Shown here: positions 1 to 5,563 of the stretch, piece after piece
Numbering within the stretch: position 1 is the first letter of the stretch
Layout of the letters: each line of letters begins with the position of its first letter
Origin: Deltaproteobacteria bacterium
GTDB lineage: Bacteria; Desulfobacterota; Dissulfuribacteria; Dissulfuribacterales; QOAL01
Length of the DNA stretch: 5,721 nt
Assembly: GCA_027068235.1 (NCBI GenBank)
Contig: JAMOUE010000414.1
Coordinates: 1-5,721, forward strand
Reading direction: 5' to 3'
Notes under the pieces: model-generated
Seen by the model: only the letters and a program-made list of their open reading frames with translations
What the model was told of the DNA's origin: nothing
The model's database searches: none
Made by a program: the position numbers and the translations under genes

Positions 1-738
1 TGTAGGCGGGGCAACTCCCCGATCTCTGGCATCAAGTATCCTTTGAGCCTCCTTCCAGGGCAGCTTTCCTAAGCCAACTTCTTTTAATAATCCACAGATG
101 TTTCTAACCATATATTTCAAAAAGCCATTTGCCGTTACCTCAACCTGTATCTCTTCATATTCAAGGGGAAGATATTGCTGACATACGCCTCGTTTGACTT
201 TCAGAGCTGTTATTGTACGGACGGTTGATTTAACGCTTGAGCCCGATGCCATAAAAGATGAAAAATCGTGTTTGCCAATGAGAATCTTGGCTGCTCTGGC
301 CATGGCTTCTACATCAAGTGGTTCTCTTATAATCCATGCCCTATCGTGTACCAATGGAAGACGTTGCTGACTTGTAACTATTATGTAGCGGTAGGTCTTT
401 GAAAGAGCACTCTTTCTTGCATGAAATCCAGCAGATACTTCTGAAGCATTGATAATGGCAACATCTTCTGGAAGCAGGCTGTTTAGGCCCTTTTTGAAGC
501 CATCTGTAGGAATGGAGGCCTTGGTTAAAAAATTGGCGGTCTGGCAAAGGGCATGTACGCCTGCATCGGTTCTGCCTGAACCTATTAGGCTGATCTTTTC
601 CTGCGTCAAGGTCTCTAAGGCAGACTCTACAGTCTCTTGAACGGTAATCTGCCCCTTTTGCCTTTGCCAACCGTGGTAATTGGTTCCTACATAACTTATA
701 TCAAGCCTGATATTTCTCTTTTTATCCCTGTCTTTCAT
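1..738 (-). CDS. truA: tRNA pseudouridine synthase A (TruA), C-terminus cut by window edge
   Basis: TruA isomerises uridines 38-40 in the anticodon arm of many tRNAs to pseudouridine, in the cytoplasm. I translated the minus strand from 738: 246 codons are open to the window edge with no stop. The catalytic signature GRTDAGVHA is at residues 55-63, with the nucleophile Asp58. SKTYRY (113-118) supplies the conserved Tyr118, HDFSSFMASGS is at 157-167, and an NGFLKYMVRNI-type motif lies near the C-terminal end. The visible part ends in GVAPPT, a point usually followed by only about 10-20 more residues in this family. ATG 738 is the only usable start: an in-frame stop lies at 763-765 with no ATG, GTG or TTG between. 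A GGGAG about 13 nt upstream is a weak, distant ribosome binding site. The gene is divergent from the nrfD-like gene, with 214 bp between the two starts. Identity is very secure; it is a housekeeping gene. Confidence 0.97.
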   Translation of the reverse strand, partial: MKDRDKKRNIRLDISYVGTNYHGWQRQKGQITVQETVESALETLTQEKISLIGSGRTDAGVHALCQTANFLTKASIPTDGFKKGLNSLLPEDVAIINASEVSAGFHARKSALSKTYRYIIVTSQQRLPLVHDRAWIIREPLDVEAMARAAKILIGKHDFSSFMASGSSVKSTVRTITALKVKRGVCQQYLPLEYEEIQVEVTANGFLKYMVRNICGLLKEVGLGKLPWKEAQRILDARDRGVAPPT

Positions 739-868
739 GCATATCAGGAAACTCCCTATTTTCTAATTTTTCAACAATATTCCCATAAAATTACTCAAAC
801 TTGGCGCAGAGAAAACCTCAAACAATTTCAGCTGGTTACTTGGCATTGAAAAATTTATTGGAAAAACT
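739..868. other. Intergenic leader between truA and the palindromic promoter region, no gene seen
   Basis: This AT-rich stretch separates truA from the palindrome. I see no coding region with family features. There is no convincing -24/-12 (sigma54) promoter: candidate GG dinucleotides at 803-804 and 842-843 lack the GC expected 12 bp on. I also see no clear sigma70 promoter for truA on the minus strand. The truA promoter presumably lies here or in the palindrome. Confidence 0.5.
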
Positions 869-890
869 CTTGACAATTTTAATTGTCAAG
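869..890. promoter_or_regulatory. Perfect 22-bp palindrome, probable operator
   Basis: The left arm CTTGACAATT (869-878) and right arm AATTGTCAAG (881-890) are perfect inverted repeats around a TT centre. Each strand carries TTGACA, so the dyad covers the -35 hexamer of the nrfD-like gene and could also offer one towards truA. Ends reading CTTGA/TCAAG with a 22-bp span are close to the HspR operator layout known from memory (CTTGAGT-N7-ACTCAAG, 21 bp). MerR-family dyads also typically sit at this position in promoters. The likely ligand is the HspR/MerR-like protein encoded at 2229-2648 (inference). CRP/FNR-type regulators such as HcpR also use TTGAC/GTCAA-like sites and are an alternative. 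No U-run follows the dyad, so a terminator role is unlikely. Confidence 0.75.
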
Positions 891-898
891 TTTATTTA
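870..898 (+). promoter_or_regulatory. Candidate sigma70-type promoter of the nrfD-like gene
   Basis: A consensus -35 TTGACA lies at 870-875. With a 17-bp spacer the -10 would be TATTTA (893-898, three of six matches). With the longer 19-20 bp spacer typical of MerR-activated promoters it would be TTTACA (895-900) or TTACAT (896-901). All -10 choices are poor, which fits a promoter that needs an activator. The exact -10 is not settled by the sequence. Confidence 0.45.
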
Positions 899-904
899 CA
901 TAGC

Positions 905-933
905 ATCATTCACGATATTACCATATCATTCAC
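905..933. repeat. Two 9-bp direct repeats 20 bp apart flanking a small dyad
   Basis: ATCATTCAC occurs at 905-913 and again at 925-933, a 20-bp period, so both copies face about the same side of the helix. Between and partly overlapping them is the short inverted repeat GATAT-TACC-ATATC (914-927). The block lies between the candidate promoter and the ribosome binding site, in the probable 5' leader. It could be a second regulator site or chance in AT-rich DNA. Confidence 0.4.
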
Positions 934-934
934 A

Positions 935-942
935 AAGGAGGG
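935..942 (+). promoter_or_regulatory. Strong Shine-Dalgarno of the nrfD-like gene
   Basis: AAGGAGGG lies 10 nt before ATG 953 and fixes the start of the membrane protein. It is by far the best ribosome binding site in the window, so the protein is probably translated efficiently when the promoter is active. Confidence 0.88.
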
Positions 943-952
943 ATTCGTCAAA

Positions 953-2146
953 ATGAATGAACCAACTGTCAGCTCACTAACTGCGGAAAAGGGCCTACCT
1001 GTCGTAAGTTCGCGGGCCTACAATGCAAGCATTGCATTTTTTGCATTTATGGCAGCAGTGGGAGTGGCCTTTGGGTTGCACGCCATGTATGCAGGACATG
1101 AGGCCGTTTATAACTGCACTAGGGAGATTCCTTGGGGGCTTTTGATTGCCACCTACGTATTCTTTGTTGTTACGTCTACAGGCCTATGCATTGTCTCATC
1201 TTTGGGCCATGTCTTTGGATTTGAAAGCTTCATGCCTGTTGCAAAGCGTGCAGTATTTCTTTCCATTGCAACAATCATTAGCGGGTTCATAGTCATTGCC
1301 TTTGAGATAGAAAACCCCTGGCGTATGGCTATATACAACATGATCTCTCCCAATCTCACATCCAACATCTGGTGGATGGGAACCCTTTACGGAGTTTATC
1401 TCTTCTTCATGGCTGTTGAGTTTGCCATGCTCCAAATGAACAAACACAAGATGGCATCAATGTTAGGGCTACTTGGTGTGCTCTCTGGTATCGCTGCTCA
1501 TAGTAACCTTGGTGCAGTATTTGGACTTCTTGGTGCACGGGAATTTTGGCATGGACCATATATGCCAATCTACTTTATCACCTCTGCAGCAATGTCTGGA
1601 TGTGCAGCAGTACTGCTCTTTACCTACATTGCCTACAAGACAAACGGCTGGAAGATGAGCGACAAGCTCAAAAATTCTCTAAAGGCAGTTGCATATACTG
1701 GAGCCTTCCTCATGGCTACCTTGATGTTCTTTGATATATGGAAGGTAATATCTGGTATTGCAGGCCATCCTCCAGGAAAGTACGAGGCGACAATGGCTCT
1801 CATACAGGGACCTTACGCCTTCAACTTCTGGGTTGGTGAAGTGCTTATGGGAATGGTACTGCCCTTTGTCATAATCTTGGGAACAAAAGGCAAAAGCGTA
1901 CCAGCTCTCTTTGTAGCAGGCGTTCTCTGCGTAATCGGTATCTTCTTCATGCGCTATGACCTGGTGCTTGTAGGAGAGATAGTCAATCCATTCCATGAAT
2001 ATGGTGTTTTAGACTTTCCTCTTTATCTCAGCTACGTGCCAAGCCTTCATGAGATCATGATAACCATAGGAGGCCTAAGCTTCTGCGCCATGGCATTTCT
2101 CATGGGAGAAAAGATGTTCAAAGGCCACCTGGCAGACGATCATTAA
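953..2146 (+). CDS. NrfD/PsrC-family integral membrane quinol-oxidoreductase subunit, stand-alone
   Basis: This 397-aa, very hydrophobic protein has about ten predicted membrane segments (roughly residues 24-46, 60-84, 97-119, 140-161, 167-193, 203-228, 243-267, 289-309, 316-340 and 362-385) and no cleavable signal peptide. The segment beginning PWGLLIATYVFF (60-71), ending in a Gly/Ser-rich stretch and followed by a charged loop, resembles the NrfD (polysulfide reductase membrane subunit) fold. NrfD proteins exchange electrons between (mena)quinol and an iron-sulfur or cytochrome partner on the periplasmic face, and some are thought to move protons. There are no heme-binding CxxCH or ferredoxin motifs, so a separate partner is needed. 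No such partner (FeS subunit, molybdoenzyme) is adjacent. Upstream lie a palindromic operator and a strong ribosome binding site; downstream, 82 bp away on the same strand, is a MerR-like regulator. The family is fairly sure; the partner, substrate and subfamily (PsrC, HmcC, DsrP, QrcD and others) are unknown. Confidence 0.88.
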   Translation: MNEPTVSSLTAEKGLPVVSSRAYNASIAFFAFMAAVGVAFGLHAMYAGHEAVYNCTREIPWGLLIATYVFFVVTSTGLCIVSSLGHVFGFESFMPVAKRAVFLSIATIISGFIVIAFEIENPWRMAIYNMISPNLTSNIWWMGTLYGVYLFFMAVEFAMLQMNKHKMASMLGLLGVLSGIAAHSNLGAVFGLLGAREFWHGPYMPIYFITSAAMSGCAAVLLFTYIAYKTNGWKMSDKLKNSLKAVAYTGAFLMATLMFFDIWKVISGIAGHPPGKYEATMALIQGPYAFNFWVGEVLMGMVLPFVIILGTKGKSVPALFVAGVLCVIGIFFMRYDLVLVGEIVNPFHEYGVLDFPLYLSYVPSLHEIMITIGGLSFCAMAFLMGEKMFKGHLADDH

Positions 2147-2194
2147 TTCCATTAAAAGCATATAAATTTTTGGTTGGACATAGGGACACAGACA

Positions 2195-2216
2195 AGGGCC
2201 TGCTCCGGCAGGCCCT
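2195..2216 (+). terminator. GC-rich hairpin between the nrfD-like and merR-like genes (weak terminator or processing hairpin)
   Basis: AGGGCCTGC (2195-2203) pairs perfectly with GCAGGCCCT (2208-2216) around a TCCG tetraloop. Only a short TTT follows after GCAC, so it is not a classical Rho-independent terminator. It could cause partial termination, protect the upstream mRNA 3' end, or lower expression of the regulator, whose start is only 12 bp downstream. It probably tunes nrfD-like versus merR-like levels in one transcript (inference). Confidence 0.55.
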
Positions 2217-2228
2217 GCACTTTATCCG

Positions 2229-2648
2229 ATGACAAGGTCAATGGCCCAGAAGAAGAGAAAACGCAGGAGAGGAGCTCTACCAGACAGGCTTGTACCAGTC
2301 TATCCCATAGGAGTGGCTGCAAAGTTACTCGATGTCCATCCAAGGACATTGAGGCTCTACGAGGCTGAAGGTTTACTCTCTCCCCACTACAAAGGCGGAC
2401 GCAGGATTTTTTCTCAAAGTGACATCCAGTGGGTATCGTGCCTGCGCTCCATTATCCACGATGAAGGGATAAGTATCCCAGGCATTAAACGTCTTTTAAA
2501 GTATGAACCGTGCTGGAAAATCCTAGGCTGCCCAAAAGAGGTGCATGAAACGTGCGAGGCCAAGGTTGATCGAACAGAACAGGCTTCCCACGACGGCCGC
2601 CTCGTATGTCAACGTTGCGGTGAAAAATTGACCAAAAAGCAAACTTAA
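2229..2648 (+). CDS. MerR-superfamily (HspR-like) regulator with cysteine-rich C-terminal tail
   Basis: This 139-aa cytoplasmic DNA-binding protein has a winged helix-turn-helix at about residues 25-62. VYPIGVAAKLLDVHPRTLRLYE (24-45, key residues IG, AA, LLDVH, TLRLYE) is followed by EGLL and the GGRR wing, then helices to about residue 90. The LLDVHP-TLRLYE pattern is closest to HspR-type members. The first 23 residues are an unusual basic extension (KKRKRRR at 8-14). The effector part is short and cysteine-rich: Cys95 (in CW), Cys101, Cys109 and a CxxC pair at 127/130, with Cys71 in the DNA-binding half. This suggests a metal-, zinc- or redox-sensing end (inference). No upstream in-frame start exists before the stop at 2181-2183. 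ATG 2229 has no Shine-Dalgarno; ATG 2241 has AAGG only three bases before it, so the start is uncertain. It probably regulates the nrfD-like gene through the palindrome at 869-890, and perhaps itself. Confidence 0.87.
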   Translation: MTRSMAQKKRKRRRGALPDRLVPVYPIGVAAKLLDVHPRTLRLYEAEGLLSPHYKGGRRIFSQSDIQWVSCLRSIIHDEGISIPGIKRLLKYEPCWKILGCPKEVHETCEAKVDRTEQASHDGRLVCQRCGEKLTKKQT

Positions 2649-2680
2649 GCCACTAACAACAAGCCAAAAGCACCAGCAGT

Positions 2681-4723
2681 CTAGGCCGGGGCAAACTCTT
2701 CTTCCTTTATATTGTACTGAGCAATCTTTCGTCTGAGGGTATCCTTAGAAATTCCAAGTTCGCGGCATGTAGCCATTTTTTTCCCTTTGTTTTTCCGAAG
2801 GGCATTTACTATTGCGATTCTTTCCACCTCTTTAAGAGACATAGGCCTGTTAAAAGGCAACATCTCTGGGGTGACAGGAGGCTCATCCTTGTTAGAAAAA
2901 GGCTCAGGAAGATGCTCTGGCATGATAAGCCCTCCATGACACAATATAAAGGCATACTCGATTATATTTTCAAGCTCCCTGATATTGCCTGGATAGTCGT
3001 ATTTCATCAGGAGGTCCAAGGCCTCTTCTGATATGCCCGATACATCCTTACCCTTTTCAACATTGAATTTTTGAATGAAGTGATCAACCAGAAGCGGAAC
3101 ATCAACGAGACGTTCTCTAAGAGGCGGCAGTACTATCTTTACAACGTTGAGCCTGTAATAAAGATCTTCCCTGAACTTCTCCTCCTTAACAAGGGCCTGC
3201 AGATCCTTGTTGGTAGCGGCAATAATCCTGACATCGGCCTTTACAGGCTTGTTTGAGCCAAGCGGCTCATAAACCTTGCTCTGAATCACCCTTAAAAGCT
3301 TTACCTGAAGGGCTGGAGAAATGTCTCCAATTTCATCAAGGAATAGGGTTCCCTTTTCCGCTGCTGCAAAGCGTCCCTCTTTATCTTGCTTCGCATCTGT
3401 AAAGGCACCTTTTTTGTAGCCAAAAAGCTCCGACTCTAAAAGGGTATCTGGCAATGCCCCACAGTTTACAGCAACAAAAGGACCTCGTTTCCTCTTACTG
3501 AAGTTGTGAAGAGCCCGTGCTATAAGCTCCTTACCTGTACCGCTTTCGCCAAGGATCAGTACATTGCTGTCACTCATTGCGATCTCAGGAAGGATGTCAA
3601 AGATCTTTTGCATCTGCGGACTCTTGCTTATGATGTCCCCCAAGGTATAGCGGCCAGTGAGCCGCTTCCTCAATTGATCAATCTCTCTTAGGTCTCTAAA
3701 GGTCTCCACCCCTCCAATGATATTTCCATCTGAGTCGAGAAGAGGCGCAGTACTAATACTTATTGGAACCGATTCCCCATTCACCCTCTTTATGGTGACG
3801 CGCTTATTGGCAACACGTTTACCCATCCTAATACTCATTGCCATTGCGCACGCCTCACCACACAAACTGGATTGAAACACCTCCCTGCACGGCCTTCCCA
3901 AGGCCTCTGCAGCAGACATGCCTGTTATTTCCTCAGCAGCCCTATTGAAAGAGGTAATTTTCCAATATCTATCAACTGTGAAAACACCATCACCTATGCT
4001 GTCGAGTATGATTTCGTGCTCTACCTCGTCTGTAATATCTCTAAAGACCTCAACACCTCCCTTGACCTCGCCTGTAATGTCTATGAAGGGAGATGCACTG
4101 ATTGAAATTGGTAGGGTATGACCAGACTTTGTCTTTACAAAGACTCTTTGGCCGGTGTACGGTCTTTTTTCCTCTATTGCCCTTGCAAGGACACAATCTG
4201 AAGAGCAGATGGCAGTTTTGAATATCTCCCTACAAGGCCGTCCAATAACCTCGTTTTTTTGCCATCCAGTGATACGCTCGGCAGCCTTGTTAAATTCGAT
4301 AATCCTCCATTCTTTGTTTACTATAAAAACCCCGTCTCCTATGTTGTCCAGAATGGGGGCACCAACAAATTCATCCCCTTCAAAACGGATAGAAATCGCA
4401 ATCCAGTCATTTTCTCCATATTCATTGCAACTCAAAAGGGCTGTTACAATAGCAGTACGATGCTCACCATCTTTGAGGAGAAAACGATAATTGAAAAGAC
4501 TTTGTCCCTTTTCGAGAAGCGGAATCAGATCTATAAGCGGTGAAAGGATGGTACAGGAAAAGAGGTCTTCCAGTTCCCTGCCAATAAGCTCGTCAGGCTC
4601 TATGCCAAGTACCTGGTGAAGAGGGCCGCTTACCTTTTGAATACGCCAATCTCCATCCAAAAGGATGGTAAAACGCTTGATGTTCTTGGTTCGTATGGGC
4701 GTAATTATCTGCGTTCCCGGCAT
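2681..4723 (-). CDS. Sigma54-dependent transcriptional activator with three PAS domains (NtrC family)
   Basis: This 680-aa cytoplasmic enhancer-binding protein activates sigma54 RNA polymerase. Its sensor half has three PAS domains: about 13-116, 122-232 and 236-345. The second and third each carry C-X8-C-X3-C (Cys164/173/177 and Cys279/288/292), a possible metal, iron-sulfur or redox site. The AAA+ domain (about 360-590) shows Walker A GESGTGKE (392-399), the sigma54 contact loop as GAFTDA (439-444) instead of GAFTGA, Walker B FLDEIGD (461-467), sensor I AATN (502-505), the arginine-finger region FREDLYYRL (517-525), and GNIRELEN (579-586). A Fis-type HTH closes the protein (about 630-672). 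There is no receiver domain, so it senses through PAS rather than phosphorylation. It starts 32 bp after the unknown 246-aa gene on the same strand, so the two are probably co-transcribed; only a weak AAAGA-like ribosome site precedes it. Its target genes are not visible: I found no -24/-12 promoter in the window. Confidence 0.95.
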   Translation of the reverse strand: MPGTQIITPIRTKNIKRFTILLDGDWRIQKVSGPLHQVLGIEPDELIGRELEDLFSCTILSPLIDLIPLLEKGQSLFNYRFLLKDGEHRTAIVTALLSCNEYGENDWIAISIRFEGDEFVGAPILDNIGDGVFIVNKEWRIIEFNKAAERITGWQKNEVIGRPCREIFKTAICSSDCVLARAIEEKRPYTGQRVFVKTKSGHTLPISISASPFIDITGEVKGGVEVFRDITDEVEHEIILDSIGDGVFTVDRYWKITSFNRAAEEITGMSAAEALGRPCREVFQSSLCGEACAMAMSIRMGKRVANKRVTIKRVNGESVPISISTAPLLDSDGNIIGGVETFRDLREIDQLRKRLTGRYTLGDIISKSPQMQKIFDILPEIAMSDSNVLILGESGTGKELIARALHNFSKRKRGPFVAVNCGALPDTLLESELFGYKKGAFTDAKQDKEGRFAAAEKGTLFLDEIGDISPALQVKLLRVIQSKVYEPLGSNKPVKADVRIIAATNKDLQALVKEEKFREDLYYRLNVVKIVLPPLRERLVDVPLLVDHFIQKFNVEKGKDVSGISEEALDLLMKYDYPGNIRELENIIEYAFILCHGGLIMPEHLPEPFSNKDEPPVTPEMLPFNRPMSLKEVERIAIVNALRKNKGKKMATCRELGISKDTLRRKIAQYNIKEEEFAPA

Positions 4724-4755
4724 GATTCTTTAACATTAGAATTTATAAGATTTTC

Positions 4756-5496
4756 TTAAATATAATTGTTTGAGGGCGAAATGCCAATAGAAGAAAGCGC
4801 AATAAGATTTTCTAAAAGATGGGCCAAGATGTGCTGGTCAGGACATAAGGCCCTAAACTTCACCTGATCTACCAGTACAGACCTAATACCCAGCTGAAGT
4901 GACCTTTGGCCTCTACCGTAATCAAACTTAACATTTATAAAGTATGTTTTTACTCCTGGCAGAAGATTTGCTTGGTCTATCCAATAGTTGGTACAAAATG
5001 CCGATAACCCATCAATAGTCAGGGAAAGGATCTCATCCTTGTCTCCCAAAAGATCCATTTCATTCTCAAGCCTGCCAAAATGTCTTTCTGCCTCTTGCTC
5101 GATCTTATCTCCATAAATGAATCTCCTGTCGTAATTCCAGTTTATCCACTCATGGAGCCTTAAAAGTAAGACAGACGAGGTGTAAACAGGGTCCACCACA
5201 CGCTCAGACGGAATCCTGCTTGTAAGTATTTCAGAAAGGACAGTTAGCCAATTTGCAACCGTATCTGGAAGACGGTCTTTCAAAGACTTTTCCTGATTTG
5301 CAGTTGAGAGCCTTGCAACACCTTCTTCTTGGCATAGTCTTGCAAAAAAACGAAGAAAAAGTGGCTTTAAATGTTGCTCAAGGACTTTTGAGGCCTGCTG
5401 CTGCGAGTTTACAACAGCCTGTAACACATCCTTAACATGACCATCTGTAGATGGATCAAGGAGGGCTATCTTTTTTTCTAAAATAACAGGTTCCAT
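4756..5496 (-). CDS. Uncharacterised 246-aa soluble protein upstream of the sigma54 activator
   Basis: I do not recognise this family. The protein has no signal peptide, no long hydrophobic segment and no CxxCH or nucleotide-binding motif, so it is probably cytoplasmic. The N-terminal two thirds look mainly helical: QAVVNSQQQASKVLEQHLKPLFLRFF at 26-51, then a Trp-rich LHEWINWNYDRRF stretch at 114-126 and acidic helices at 131-155. The last third (about 183-215, VKTYFINVKFDYG onward) looks like beta strands followed by helix. Cysteines are few (55, 168, 218). It precedes the PAS-sigma54 activator by 32 bp on the same strand, suggesting a regulatory partner or sensor. The start is odd: ATG 5496 has no Shine-Dalgarno and lies six bases after the T-run of the cytochrome terminator. 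There is no in-frame start upstream before the stop at 5539-5541, and no good internal start (GTG at codon 24 has AAGGA too close). That it is a gene is likely; its function is unknown. Confidence 0.8.
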   Translation of the reverse strand: MEPVILEKKIALLDPSTDGHVKDVLQAVVNSQQQASKVLEQHLKPLFLRFFARLCQEEGVARLSTANQEKSLKDRLPDTVANWLTVLSEILTSRIPSERVVDPVYTSSVLLLRLHEWINWNYDRRFIYGDKIEQEAERHFGRLENEMDLLGDKDEILSLTIDGLSAFCTNYWIDQANLLPGVKTYFINVKFDYGRGQRSLQLGIRSVLVDQVKFRALCPDQHILAHLLENLIALSSIGISPSNNYI

Positions 5497-5502
5497 AAAT
5501 TC

Positions 5503-5540
5503 AAAAAAAAAGGCCTGCCATTTTGATTTTGGCAGACCTT
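5503..5540 (-). terminator. Rho-independent terminator of the cytochrome gene
   Basis: On the minus strand AAGGTCTGCCA (5540-5530) pairs with TGGCAGGCCTT (5520-5510) over 11 bp, with one G-T wobble and a nine-base A-rich loop. The U-run is nine T in total at 5511-5503, of which the first two also belong to the stem. It lies 23 bp after the stop of the cytochrome and directly before the start codon of the 246-aa gene, leaving no room for a promoter between them. Confidence 0.92.
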
Positions 5541-5563
5541 ATATTTGTCAGCTTACAATGTCT

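Noticed and set aside
341..670. Minus-strand open frame of 109 aa
   Set aside because: It is an out-of-frame shadow of truA, which is read in another minus-strand frame through the same bases and carries all the family motifs.
637..849. Plus-strand open frame of 70 aa overlapping the truA start
   Set aside because: No convincing ribosome site or family features, and half of it is antisense to truA.
841..856. TGGCAT followed by an AT-rich run, considered as a sigma54 -24/-12 promoter
   Set aside because: The GC at -12 is replaced by TT; spacing and sequence do not fit.
2174..2368. Plus-strand 64-aa frame overlapping the MerR-like gene
   Set aside because: It overlaps the hairpin and the regulator out of frame, and shows no domain.
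2649..2680. Gap between the convergent MerR-like and sigma54 activator genes, checked for a bidirectional terminator
   Set aside because: No stem-loop with a T-run was found in the 32 bp.
3071..4543. Several plus-strand frames of 61-111 aa inside the sigma54 activator
   Set aside because: They are antisense to a gene with complete AAA+ and PAS motifs, without ribosome sites or recognisable domains.
4746..4758. Small AT-rich dyad TAAGA-TTT-TCTTA between the unknown gene and the activator
   Set aside because: Five weak base pairs with no T-run; too weak for a terminator and it overlaps the stop codon.
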